Shown one piece after another: positions 17,826-26,292 of a stretch of DNA of 32,738 nucleotides. Numbering within the stretch: position 1 is the first letter of the stretch; the number at the start of each line of letters is the position of its first letter. Location of the stretch: NCBI GenBank assembly GCA_028688935.1, contig JAQTXE010000002.1:1-32738 (forward strand). Reading direction: 5' to 3'. The notes under the pieces are model-generated. The model did no database searches and was not told the DNA's origin. It saw nothing but the letters and a program-made list of their open reading frames with translations. The position numbers and the translations under genes were made by a program. Source of the stretch: Syntrophales bacterium. GTDB lineage: Bacteria; Desulfobacterota; Desulfobaccia; Desulfobaccales; 0-14-0-80-60-11.

Positions 17826-18719
17826 ATGGACAAGGAAACCTGGATCGAAGTGCGCCTCCTGGTGCCATTAAGCATGCAGGAAGAAGCCGCCTGCTTCCTC
17901 ACCGAATTCAGCGGCCGGGGGGTGATCTTGGAGGAAGAGGGTCCTTCTCAGGCCGGCGCCTTGATTCGGGCCTTTTTCCGGCCCGAGGACTTCGGGACCT
18001 GGCAACAGGAAGAACTTCAGGAATACCTGCGGCGTCTGGGGGGCCATGGTCTCTTCCCCCTGGGGCTGGAGATGCGCCAGGTGGCCGCGGAAGACTGGGC
18101 CGAGGCCTGGAAGTGCCATTTTAAGGCCCGGAAAGTCACCTCCTGTTTGGTAGTGCGCCCCCCCTGGGAGGAATACCAGGCCGCAGCGGGAGAACTGGTA
18201 ATCACCATTTATCCGGCCATGGCCTTCGGCACCGGCCGCCATCCCTCCACCCTTCTTTGCCTTAAGGCCCTGGAGGAGGTCTGGTCCCGGGACCTGCCCC
18301 TGGACCCCAAACCCTGGCAGGTCCTGGACGTGGGCACCGGCTCCGGCATCCTGGCCCTGGCTGCGGCCCGCCTGGGAGCCGGGGTCCTGGCCATCGACGT
18401 GGACCCGGAGGCGGTGGCCGCGGCCCTGGAAAACGTGCGCCTCAACGCCCTGGAAGACCAGGTCTGGGTGGAGGCTACGCCCTTGTCGGCTCTCAGGCAA
18501 CAGTTCGCCTTGATTCTGGCCAACCTCACGGGCCCGGACCTCCTGGAACTGGCGGAAGCCCTTACCGCCCGCCTGCTCACCGGCGGGGCCTTAATCATCT
18601 CCGGTTTCCTCGAAGAAGACCGGCCCCGGCTGGAGAGCCGCTTCCTCTCCCTGGGCTTGCAAGAAGCGGGATTCCTTACGGAGGAAGACTGGGGGGCCTT
18701 GATCCTGAGACGGCCTTGA
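17826..18719 (+). CDS. prmA: Ribosomal protein L11 methyltransferase
   Basis: PAMAFGTGRHPSTLLCLKALE, VLDVGTGSGILALAAARLGA, LILANLTGPDLLELA, SGFLEEDRPRLE. Confidence 0.93.
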   Translation: MDKETWIEVRLLVPLSMQEEAACFLTEFSGRGVILEEEGPSQAGALIRAFFRPEDFGTWQQEELQEYLRRLGGHGLFPLGLEMRQVAAEDWAEAWKCHFKARKVTSCLVVRPPWEEYQAAAGELVITIYPAMAFGTGRHPSTLLCLKALEEVWSRDLPLDPKPWQVLDVGTGSGILALAAARLGAGVLAIDVDPEAVAAALENVRLNALEDQVWVEATPLSALRQQFALILANLTGPDLLELAEALTARLLTGGALIISGFLEEDRPRLESRFLSLGLQEAGFLTEEDWGALILRRP

Positions 18720-18789
18720 AAAGAAGTGAGCAGTAAAAACAAGGTTTAGGTGACCATCATCTTTTTCCACGACACGTCCCCTTGAGAGA

Positions 18790-18803
18790 TTCAAGGTTCA
18801 AGG
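18790..18803. repeat. Short heptad repeat TTCAAGG x2
   Basis: TTCAAGG TTCAAGG; same unit as the 21009-21036 array. Confidence 0.55.
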
Positions 18804-18870
18804 TATGATTTGTGATTTATTAGTATTATTGATAAGTTAAACTATAGTCGCAGTCAAAAATTATTCAACC

Positions 18871-18930
18871 GTAGGGGCGAACCTTGTGTTCGCCCTAGAG
18901 CCACTGGGCGAACACAAGGTTCGCCCCTAC
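18871..18930. repeat. Perfect 25-bp inverted repeat with 10-nt loop, intergenic
   Basis: GTAGGGGCGAACCTTGTGTTCGCCC (18871-18895) - tagagccact - GGGCGAACACAAGGTTCGCCCCTAC (18906-18930). Confidence 0.92.
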
Positions 18931-18986
18931 AAAAAGTCCCTTTAATTAATAATTGGTATTAATGGTGAGCCGCGGTCTCCTGAAAA

Positions 18987-19007
18987 ACTGCTCACTGCTT
19001 ACCGCTT
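18987..19007. repeat. Heptad tandem array, unit ACTGCTT/C
   Basis: ACTGCTC ACTGCTT ACCGCTT; ACTGCTCACT is the inverse complement of AGTGAGCAGT at 18725-18734. Confidence 0.75.
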
Positions 19008-19028
19008 ACATTAACAGGAGGGTTAACC

Positions 19029-19325
19029 ATGCAGGATTTTCTAAAAAAAGCCTGGCTCTTCGGCGTGGGGATCTTCGATTTTACCAAGGAAAAAGCAGAG
19101 GCCCTGGTGTCCGAGATGGTCAAAAGGGGGGAGGTCAGCCAGCAGGAGAGCCCCCAGGCCGTGGAGCAGATTCTGGATAAAGCCCAGGAGATGCAGAAAG
19201 CCCTGTTCGAGAAAGTCAAAGAGATCATCGGCGGCATGAACCTGGCCCGGAACACGGACCTGGAAGCCCTGGAAAAGCGGGTGGCGGCCCTGGAGGAAGA
19301 GATTAAGGGCAAAGCCGGTTCCTAG
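19029..19325 (+). CDS. Phasin-family-like coiled-coil protein
   Basis: FLKKAWLFGVGIFDFTKEKAEALVSEMVKRGEVS followed by a heptad-rich helical C-terminus (LEALEKRVAALEEEIK); AGGAGGG ribosome-binding site upstream. Confidence 0.75.
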   Translation: MQDFLKKAWLFGVGIFDFTKEKAEALVSEMVKRGEVSQQESPQAVEQILDKAQEMQKALFEKVKEIIGGMNLARNTDLEALEKRVAALEEEIKGKAGS

Positions 19326-19356
19326 GGGGACTTTGGCGCCCCCCCCGCCCGTGACC

Positions 19357-20109
19357 ATGAAACCATCTCCTCCTGCATTCCAGCGCCGTTTTTTTGCGCC
19401 CCCGGCGGCTTTTCAAAAAGGTAAGGTCGTATTAGGCCCGGAAGAGACGCACCATTTGCACAAGGTTTTGCGACTGGGGCCGGGGGCTAAGGTCGAGGTC
19501 TATGACGGCCAGGGCCGCAATTTTGCCGCAGTAGTGCATAAAATAGAGGCCGGAGGCGCGCTCTTGCAAGTCCTGGAGGAACTGGCTCCCTGGGGCGAAT
19601 CGCCCCTGGACCTCACCCTGGGGATCGGCCTGGCCAAGGGGGAGGCCCTGGACGCAGTGGTGCGCCAGGCCACGGAGATGGGAGTCAAGCTGATTATCCC
19701 TTTTACCTCGGAGCGTTCGGAGCAGGTCACCCCGGAACGCGCGGCCCGGCGCCTTTTGCGTTGGCAGCGCCTGACCCAGGAAAGTCTCAAGTCCTGCCGC
19801 CGCTCTTTAGTTCCCAGGATCGAGGAGCCCGTGGACTTTACCACGGCCCTCTCAGGGCCGGAGACGCTGAAGTTGCTTTTTTGGGAAGAGGAACTGGGAG
19901 GCGGACTCAAAGCCTTTCTCAGCCAACCCCGTCCTCAATCGGTGCGGGTGCTCATCGGCCCGGAAGGGGGCTTCTCCCCTAAGGAAGCGGCCCAGGCCCA
20001 AGACGCGGGCTTTGCCGTGGTAAGCCTGGGGCCCCGCCTGCTCAAAGTGCCCACCGCCGCCCTGGCCGCTTTGACCCTCATCCAGTACGCCTGGGGGGAC
20101 CTGGCCTGA
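19357..20109 (+). CDS. rsmE: 16S rRNA (uracil1498-N3)-methyltransferase, RsmE family (alternative TTG start at 19333)
   Basis: RRFFAPPAAFQKGKVVLGPEETHHLHKVLRLGPGAKVEVYDGQG, IGPEGGFSPKEA, SLGPRLLKVPTAALAALTLIQ. Confidence 0.93.
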   Translation: MKPSPPAFQRRFFAPPAAFQKGKVVLGPEETHHLHKVLRLGPGAKVEVYDGQGRNFAAVVHKIEAGGALLQVLEELAPWGESPLDLTLGIGLAKGEALDAVVRQATEMGVKLIIPFTSERSEQVTPERAARRLLRWQRLTQESLKSCRRSLVPRIEEPVDFTTALSGPETLKLLFWEEELGGGLKAFLSQPRPQSVRVLIGPEGGFSPKEAAQAQDAGFAVVSLGPRLLKVPTAALAALTLIQYAWGDLA

Positions 20110-21044
20110 TGCCGGACCTGCCTTACCGGGACTTGAATAGGTATTTACGCCAGCGTTTTGGCGAGCGGGTGCAAAAAATCACCCTGGACGCGGGGCTGAC
20201 TTGTCCCAACCGGGATGGCCGGGTAGGGCAGGGGGGGTGTCTTTACTGCAACGCCCGGGGCTCGGGCACCGGCGCCTGGAGCCGGGGGCTAAACCTCAGC
20301 CAACAGCTGGAGGAAGGCCGGGACCGCCTGGGGCGGCGTTACGGAGCCCGGAAATTTATTGCCTATTTTCAAAGTTTCAGCAATACTTATGCGCCCCTGG
20401 AGCAATTGCAGGCCCTCTACCGGGAGGCCCTGGCCTGCCCGGGGGTGGTGGGCTTAAGCATCGGTACCCGGCCGGACTGCTTAAGCGATGCCGTCCTGGA
20501 TCTGCTGGCGGACTTGCAACGGGATTACCTGGTCTGGTTGGAGCTGGGCCTCCAGTCCGCGCATGACGCCACCTTGAAGCGCCTCAACCGGGGGCATAAC
20601 GTTGCTTGTTTCACGGACGCAGTAAATCGGGCCGCAGGCCGGGGGCTGGAGACCGTGGCCCACGTGATCCTGGGCCTGCCGGGGGAAGGTGCCGGCGAGA
20701 TGGCGGCCACCGCGGCTTACCTGGGGGGACTGCCCTTGCAAGGGGTGAAGCTGCATCTGTTGTATGTCACCCCTGATTCGGCCCTGGCTTCTCTTTACCG
20801 GAGCGGGGATTACAGGTGTCTCACGGAAACGGCGTACGTAACCGCGGTGGTGGACTTCCTGGAGCTGCTGCCGCCGCAGATGGTCATTCACCGCCTCACC
20901 GGCGACCCCCATGCGGGGGAGATGCTGGCTCCGGAATGGTGCCTGGATAAAGCCCGGGTCCTTAATCTGATTAAACAGGAGTTTGCCCGCCGGGGCAGCC
21001 GCCAGGGATTCAAGGTTCAAGGTTCAAAGTTCGAAGTTATCTAA
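20109..21044 (+). CDS. Radical SAM protein, YhcC/TIGR01212-like
   Basis: KITLDAGLTCPNRDGRVGQGGCLYCNARGSG, KFIAYFQSFSNTYAPLEQL, ELGLQSAHDATLKRLNRGH, VIHRLTGDPH. Confidence 0.92.
   Translation: MPDLPYRDLNRYLRQRFGERVQKITLDAGLTCPNRDGRVGQGGCLYCNARGSGTGAWSRGLNLSQQLEEGRDRLGRRYGARKFIAYFQSFSNTYAPLEQLQALYREALACPGVVGLSIGTRPDCLSDAVLDLLADLQRDYLVWLELGLQSAHDATLKRLNRGHNVACFTDAVNRAAGRGLETVAHVILGLPGEGAGEMAATAAYLGGLPLQGVKLHLLYVTPDSALASLYRSGDYRCLTETAYVTAVVDFLELLPPQMVIHRLTGDPHAGEMLAPEWCLDKARVLNLIKQEFARRGSRQGFKVQGSKFEVI
21009..21036. repeat. Heptad tandem array, unit TTCAAGG
   Basis: TTCAAGG TTCAAGG TTCAAAG TTCGAAG; encodes part of the C-terminal tail of the radical SAM ORF. Confidence 0.85.
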
Positions 21045-21071
21045 AGTGCGGCCAAGGCGCCAAAAGATGAT

Positions 21072-21091
21072 GACGGGCGGGGACGCCCGTC
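21072..21091. repeat. Short perfect hairpin
   Basis: GACGGGCG-ggga-CGCCCGTC. Confidence 0.7.
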
Positions 21092-21191
21092 CGACGGTCT
21101 TCCTAAGTTTTATTGCGAGGGCATGAAAGCGATTTCAGTCGCGCCTGAGCCTATGGCCCACCCATTGATGATAAAATCTTTTTGCGTCTTA

Positions 21192-21215
21192 CTTTGCGCC
21201 TCTGCGTCTTTGCGT
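21192..21215. repeat. Period-8 tandem array
   Basis: CTTTGCGC CTCTGCGT CTTTGCGT. Confidence 0.75.
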
Positions 21216-21247
21216 GAGGCCAATCTTTTTAAAGACAGAAAGTTTAA

Positions 21248-22057
21248 ATGAACCAGGGAAAAATGGGAAATCAAGCTGATCTTTCCGAGGCCCGGGCCGA
21301 AAGGAAAATCTTGCCGCAGACCGAAGCTGCTCAGGATGCTAAATCCAGCCGCCTTTTTCTCTGGGGCGGCCTGGCCCTGGTGCTGTTAGTGTCGGGTCTG
21401 ATTTGGGCCTTCAATGGCCGGGATTCCCTCTGGGGCGGCTTCTGTTATTACTACGGCATCATCACGGATAAGGAACATATTCAATCCCTCCTGAAAACAG
21501 CCGGACCTCTGGCCCCCCTGATCTTCATCGTGGTGCAGGCGTTACAGGTGGTGTTCGCCCCCATCCCCGGGGAGGCCACCGGTTTCATCGGCGGTTTTCT
21601 CTTCGGGGTGCCCCTGGGGATGCTCTATTCCACCATCGGCCTGACCCTGGGCTCGATCCTGGCTTTCTTGTTGGGCCGCTGGCTGGAAGTCCACTTCGTG
21701 GCCCGGGTGGTCTCCCCCGAGACCCTGAAACGTTTTGATTTTCTCATGGAGCGCCAGGGCGCGTTGGTGGCCTTTTTCCTTTTTGTCTTTCCCGGGTTCC
21801 CCAAGGATTACCTCTGCTTCATCCTGGGCTTAAGCCAGATGCCCTTCAAGGTCTTCCTGGTCCTGTGCACGGTGGGCCGCCTCCCCGGCACCCTGATGCT
21901 GACTTTGCAGGGGGCCAAGGTCTATGAAGGGGATTATCTCTTCTCCGGCATCCTCATCGCCCTCTGTCTGCTGCTGGGAGGTTTTTTGTATTACTATCGG
22001 GAAACCTTGTACCTCTGGCTGCAGCGCTGGGAACACGGCGGGGGAGAGGAGAAGTAG
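21248..22057 (+). CDS. VTT-domain (TVP38/DedA-like) membrane protein
   Basis: APLIFIVVQALQVVFAPIPGEATGFIGGFLFGVPLGMLYSTIGLTLGSILAFLLGRWL, FVFPGFPKDYLCFILGLSQM. Confidence 0.88.
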   Translation: MNQGKMGNQADLSEARAERKILPQTEAAQDAKSSRLFLWGGLALVLLVSGLIWAFNGRDSLWGGFCYYYGIITDKEHIQSLLKTAGPLAPLIFIVVQALQVVFAPIPGEATGFIGGFLFGVPLGMLYSTIGLTLGSILAFLLGRWLEVHFVARVVSPETLKRFDFLMERQGALVAFFLFVFPGFPKDYLCFILGLSQMPFKVFLVLCTVGRLPGTLMLTLQGAKVYEGDYLFSGILIALCLLLGGFLYYYRETLYLWLQRWEHGGGEEK

Positions 22058-22102
22058 TGGCCAGTGGTCAGTGGCCAGTGGTCAGTAGCCAGTAGCCAGT
22101 AG
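22056..22102. repeat. Heptad tandem array, unit CCAGTGG/TCAGTAG
   Basis: AGTGG CCAGTGG TCAGTGG CCAGTGG TCAGTAG CCAGTAG CCAGTAG; overlaps the stop codon of the VTT CDS. Confidence 0.9.
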
Positions 22103-22230
22103 ATTGATGGCGCACTCCTTATTTTAGATTCATATCATATTCATATTACGTCATTTATCCCCTCTACCCTCGGGGGAGAGGGATAGTGGTGAGGGAGGAA
22201 AAAGACTTTTTGCGGGCTCATCCTTTTAAA

Positions 22231-22265
22231 ACTGATCACTGATCATTGATCACTGACTACTGACT
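22231..22265. repeat. Heptad tandem array, unit ACTGATC
   Basis: ACTGATC ACTGATC ATTGATC ACTGACT ACTGACT; complementary-inverted family to 22056-22102. Confidence 0.88.
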
Positions 22266-22388
22266 GCCATGCCTCCGCCTCTCCTTGACAAGCCCCGGGA
22301 AAAGTAATAGTTTCAAGCAGTCATTCATTGGTTTTTGCCCTAATCGCAAATTTTGCCAAGTTCCTGGTCGGGGTTCCTGACATACAAC

Positions 22389-22409
22389 TTTGAACCTGGA
22401 ACCTGGAAC
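22389..22409. repeat. Heptad tandem array, unit CTGGAAC
   Basis: TTTGAAC CTGGAAC CTGGAAC, 17 nt before ATG 22427. Confidence 0.75.
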
Positions 22410-22426
22410 TTTTTACTGGAGGAAAG

Positions 22427-23479
22427 ATGTCCCCTTTACCCCCCCTGGCGGCCACCGGCATCGGTTCCGTGCCCTTCACCGACCCGGCCGCGGCCGCGGC
22501 GGCGATCCTGGAGCATCTGCCCGAGGTGCCCTTCTGGCCCCAGATGGTGCGCCTGGGATTTCCCGAAGAGATGGTGGCCCAGGCAGCCCGCGGCCTGCCG
22601 GGGTTAAAGGTGGACCTGGAGGCCCGCACGGTCACCACGGACCCGGACCTTCCCCGGGAAGAGGCCCTGGCCCGGCTTTATGAGGAAGTGTGGTCCGGGG
22701 CTCTGGCCCCCTTTGCTTTGGACCCCGGGGAGGCCCAGGGCTTTTTTGCGCTCTTGCGGGCTTGCGCCTCGGCCCAAAACGGGGTTCAGGCCCTGAAAGG
22801 CCAACTCTCCGGGCCGGTGACTTTTGCCGGCATGGTCAAGGATCAAGAAGGCAAACCCATTCTTTTTGACCAGGAGTTGACCCAGGCGGTGTGCCAGGGA
22901 CTGGCCCGGAAGGCCGTCTGGCAGGCGCAGCAGTTCTGGGATTTGGGTAAAGAGGCGGTGATTTTTTTCGACGAGCCTTATCTCACCGGGTTTGGCTCCG
23001 CCTATCTGCCCATCTCCAAGGGTGAGGTGATGGAGATCCTCACCCAGACCCTGGAGGCGGTGCGTCAAGGCGGTCCGGTCGCCCTGGGGGTGCACTGCTG
23101 TGGCAATACCGAGTGGTCCTTGCTGCTGGAGACGCCTGTGGATATCCTCAGCTTTGATTCCTTCGGCTATTTTGACAGCCTCCGCCTCTATGACCAGGCG
23201 CTCAAAGGATTTTTGTCCCGGGGCGGCCGGCTGGCCTGGGGCCTGGTGCCCACCGGGGAGGAACTGGCTGGGGAAACCGCGGACAGCCTGTGGGAGCGTT
23301 TCCAGGGCCAGGTGCAGCAGTTGGCCTCTTCGGGGACGGCGATCAAGGAAATACTCGCCGGCGCCCTCCTGACGCCGGCCTGCGGCATGGGCTACCTGAG
23401 CCCGGAGGCGGCCGACCGGGTTTTGGCTTTGCTCCAGGATTTGAGCGCCCGCGGCCGTAAGTGGCTGGCGACTTTATAG
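22427..23479 (+). CDS. MetE/uroporphyrinogen-decarboxylase-fold methyltransferase-like protein
   Basis: ATGIGSVPFTDPAAAAAAILEHLPEVPFWPQM, LSGPVTFAGMVKD, GVHCCGNTEWSLLLETPVDILSFDSFGY, ILAGALLTPACGMGYLSPEAA. Confidence 0.82.
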   Translation: MSPLPPLAATGIGSVPFTDPAAAAAAILEHLPEVPFWPQMVRLGFPEEMVAQAARGLPGLKVDLEARTVTTDPDLPREEALARLYEEVWSGALAPFALDPGEAQGFFALLRACASAQNGVQALKGQLSGPVTFAGMVKDQEGKPILFDQELTQAVCQGLARKAVWQAQQFWDLGKEAVIFFDEPYLTGFGSAYLPISKGEVMEILTQTLEAVRQGGPVALGVHCCGNTEWSLLLETPVDILSFDSFGYFDSLRLYDQALKGFLSRGGRLAWGLVPTGEELAGETADSLWERFQGQVQQLASSGTAIKEILAGALLTPACGMGYLSPEAADRVLALLQDLSARGRKWLATL

Positions 23480-23489
23480 TTAGCAGTTG

Positions 23490-23510
23490 CTGCTCACTGC
23501 TCACTGCTCA
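23490..23510. repeat. Heptad tandem array, unit CTGCTCA x3
   Basis: CTGCTCA CTGCTCA CTGCTCA, between a stop codon (23479) and the RBS of the next gene. Confidence 0.88.
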
Positions 23511-23529
23511 CTTCAAGGGGAGACACTCC

Positions 23530-23937
23530 ATGAAAGTCCGGGACATCATGGTCAAAGAGGTGGCCACCCTGGATGTCAATGATGAACTCAGCCTGGCCAA
23601 CGATATCATGCGCCTGGGGCGCATCCGGCACCTGCCGGTGGTGGAGGGCGAGCGACTGGCGGGAATTGTCTCGGAAAGGGACCTGTTCCGCAGTTCCCTG
23701 GCCCAGGCTCTGGGTTATGCCTCCGAGGCCACCCGGGATTTAATGAAAACCCTGCGCATCAAGGATGTCATGGTGCCGGCGGTGGTCACTGTTTCCCCGG
23801 AAACGCCGTTGTGTGACGCGGTGAGCCTGATGGTGGAAAAAAAGATCGGCTGCCTGCCGGTGGTGGAGAATGACAGTCTGGTGGGCCTGATCACGGAAAC
23901 GGATATCATGATCCAGTATCTGAAGGATTGCAGTTAG
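23530..23937 (+). CDS. Tandem CBS-domain protein
   Basis: MKVRDIMVKEVATLDVNDELSLANDIMRLGRIRHLPVVEGERLAGIVSERDL and a second CBS repeat; ATG 23530 preceded by AAGGGGAG. Confidence 0.9.
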   Translation: MKVRDIMVKEVATLDVNDELSLANDIMRLGRIRHLPVVEGERLAGIVSERDLFRSSLAQALGYASEATRDLMKTLRIKDVMVPAVVTVSPETPLCDAVSLMVEKKIGCLPVVENDSLVGLITETDIMIQYLKDCS

Positions 23938-23942
23938 CGCCT

Positions 23943-24989
23943 TCAGCAAAAGGCCAGGAAGCGGATAAAATTCTTGAGAGTGCGGCGCTCAAAGATTGCT
24001 CCCTGGGGACCTTCCTGTTTCTGGAGCAACTTTAAAGCAGCAAAAGGAGTCATCGCCAGCCGGTGGGGGCGATTGGTGGTGAGGGCGTCATAGGCGTCCA
24101 TCAACCGGAGAATCCGGGTCCAGGGGTGCTGCTGTTGCAAAAGTAAGCCTTTAGGGTAGCCCGAGCCGTCGGCGTTTTCATGATGTTCCAAAACCAACTG
24201 AATCCCTTCCGCCGGCAAGGTAGAGTAACGTTTCAATATGTGCTTCCCGATTAAGGGATGTCTTTTGGTCTCTTCCCATTCCTCCGGGGTCAGCCTCTCT
24301 GATTTATAAAGAATATCTTCGGAGATGCGGGTCATCCCCAGGTCGAACACCAGGGCCGCGGAGCCTAAGAGGCGGCTCTCCCGCTGGGGTTTCTTCAAAA
24401 AAAGCATTAATCCTACTGCCAGCAGACAAACGTTCACCGCGTGGTTGTAAAGGCTGTAATTGCGGAAAAGAATCTCCCAGAGCATCTTGGGGTAAAATTT
24501 GTCATGTTGAAATTCCTTGATAATCATATCGACCTGCTTTAAAGCCGGATCGATATGGGCCCCCAGCCGGGGAGCGGTAATGGCCTGGCGCAAGGTCAGG
24601 CTGAGGTGCTCCATCAAGACGTTGAACTTCCTTTTAGTTTGGGCCGTTTCCTGCTCCAGCAATTGCAGATGGTTGTTCAGATAAGCCAGGACGTTATCCA
24701 GGTCGGAGCAATGGAAGTAAAGACACATGATCCCTATTTTGAACAGGGGTTCCAGCCACTTGGAGTCCAGCACTTCCCCGGCATCCACATAAGGGAAAAA
24801 CTTAAACCCTGACCACTGGTTATCGCCGGCCTTAAGATAGAGGGAGAAGGTCAGGCGTTCTCCCAGCATGAGCCCCCGGAGATTCAAAGGGATATAATTG
24901 GAAATTCCGGATTTGGAGAGCGCCGGATTGCATTGGACACCCTTCAGGCCTTGGGAGAAGAGGTGTTCTCTATTCCTGGGCGCGCGCAT
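23943..24989 (-). CDS. HD-GYP-like domain protein with altered HD motif (FD)
   Basis: SAALVFDLGMTRISEDILYKSERLTPEEWEETKRHPLIGKHIL ... VLEHHENADGSGYPKGLLLQQQHPWTRILRLMDAYDALTTNRPHR. Confidence 0.85.
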   Translation of the reverse strand: MRAPRNREHLFSQGLKGVQCNPALSKSGISNYIPLNLRGLMLGERLTFSLYLKAGDNQWSGFKFFPYVDAGEVLDSKWLEPLFKIGIMCLYFHCSDLDNVLAYLNNHLQLLEQETAQTKRKFNVLMEHLSLTLRQAITAPRLGAHIDPALKQVDMIIKEFQHDKFYPKMLWEILFRNYSLYNHAVNVCLLAVGLMLFLKKPQRESRLLGSAALVFDLGMTRISEDILYKSERLTPEEWEETKRHPLIGKHILKRYSTLPAEGIQLVLEHHENADGSGYPKGLLLQQQHPWTRILRLMDAYDALTTNRPHRLAMTPFAALKLLQKQEGPQGAIFERRTLKNFIRFLAFC

Positions 24990-25093
24990 GAACTGACACC
25001 CTTTCTAATGAAATAGTTCTCCGATATGTTTATCGGCATGCTTTTACGAAAACTTAAAATTTCTTTGGCTCTTTTCTCTCCTGTCCCATTTTA

Positions 25094-25182
25094 ATACCAA
25101 ACTGCAATCAACAGGCAGCAAACCGGGCGGATGCAAGATTCGCCCGCTACAAATAAAAGGTCCTGTGATTGCGACTTGGTAT
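25094..25182. mobile_element. Small MITE-like element with imperfect terminal inverted repeats
   Basis: ATACCAAACTGCAATCAACAGG (25094-25115) vs CCTGTGATTGCGACTTGGTAT (25162-25182); inner hairpin CGGGCG/CGCCCG (25124-25129/25141-25146). Confidence 0.6.
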
Positions 25183-25248
25183 AAGGGGCGCCGGAGATAC
25201 GGGCTGGGCGTACATATGGTAACCGCGGAAGGTTAGATTTTGGGAGAG

Positions 25249-26292
25249 TTAAGGGATAGCCAAAAACCGGATGAAGTTATTCATGGTACGGAGGTCGAAG
25301 TTTTGTACGGGCATACCTGCCTGTTTCTGGAGGGACTTCAACGCCGCAAAGGGCGCTATGGACTTCTTCCCTGGACGATGACCGGTGAGAGAATCAAATT
25401 CGTCCACCAGACGGACGATCCGGGTCCAGGGATGTTGTTTGCTCAAGGGAAGTCCCTGGGGATAACCTGAACCGTCGGCGTTTTCGTGGTGCTCTTGCAC
25501 CAGTTGCAGGACCTCCGAGGGCAGGACATCGCATTCCTTCAGCATCTGATAACCGACAAGAGGATGCTTCTTCATGGTCTCCCAATCGTCCTCCTCCAGG
25601 GGTTCAGATTGATAAAGCAAATCCTCCGGCACCCGGGTCAAGCCGATGTCGTGAAAGAGGCAGGCCACTCCTAAGATAAGGCTTTCCTGTCGGGAATTAT
25701 GCATAAATAGCATCAAGGCTATCCCCAGGAGACAGACGTTCAGGGAGTGGTTATAAAGGCTGTAGTTCCGATAGAGTAATTCCCAAACCAACTTGAGGGA
25801 TTGAATGTCTCTCTGGAGCATTTGCACCAGGCGTTCCACCTGGTTTTTGGCCAGATTGATATGGCTGCCCATTTGGGGGGAATTGAAGGCCCGGTAGAGG
25901 CTGAAATTCAAATGCTCCACTATGACCAGAAACTTTTCTTTGGGTGGGTTCCCCCGTTGGAGGTCGAACAACAACAGATGGTTGTTCAGATAGGCCAATG
26001 CCAGTTCCAGGTCCCGGCGGCGAAAATAGAAACGGTCGATCCCTAATCTTTCCAGGATCTCCACCCAGGAGGTCTCCAGAACCTCTTCCGCCTCCAGGAA
26101 AGGTAAGAAAGTGATTCCTTCTTGTTCGTTGGTGCTTACTTTCAGGTAAAGGTTAAATGAGATTTTCTCACCCACCATCAGGGCTTGGAGATATATGGGC
26201 AAAAAAGAGGCGGTATCAGTGGCGCTGAAATTACGCTTCAGGACTTTCAGTTGGTTGGCGAACAATTGTTTTCGGGTGGTCTGCACATCCAT
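25249..26292 (-). CDS. HD-GYP-like domain protein
   Basis: VACLFHDIGLTRVPEDLLYQSEPLEEDDWETMKKHPLVGYQML ... VQEHHENADGSGYPQGLPLSKQHPWTRIVRLVDEFDSLTGHRPGK. Confidence 0.9.
   Translation of the reverse strand: MDVQTTRKQLFANQLKVLKRNFSATDTASFLPIYLQALMVGEKISFNLYLKVSTNEQEGITFLPFLEAEEVLETSWVEILERLGIDRFYFRRRDLELALAYLNNHLLLFDLQRGNPPKEKFLVIVEHLNFSLYRAFNSPQMGSHINLAKNQVERLVQMLQRDIQSLKLVWELLYRNYSLYNHSLNVCLLGIALMLFMHNSRQESLILGVACLFHDIGLTRVPEDLLYQSEPLEEDDWETMKKHPLVGYQMLKECDVLPSEVLQLVQEHHENADGSGYPQGLPLSKQHPWTRIVRLVDEFDSLTGHRPGKKSIAPFAALKSLQKQAGMPVQNFDLRTMNNFIRFLAIP

Noticed and set aside
15556-23510. CRISPR array interpretation of the repeats
   Set aside because: Units are 7-8 nt and contiguous with no spacers, and no cas genes are seen.
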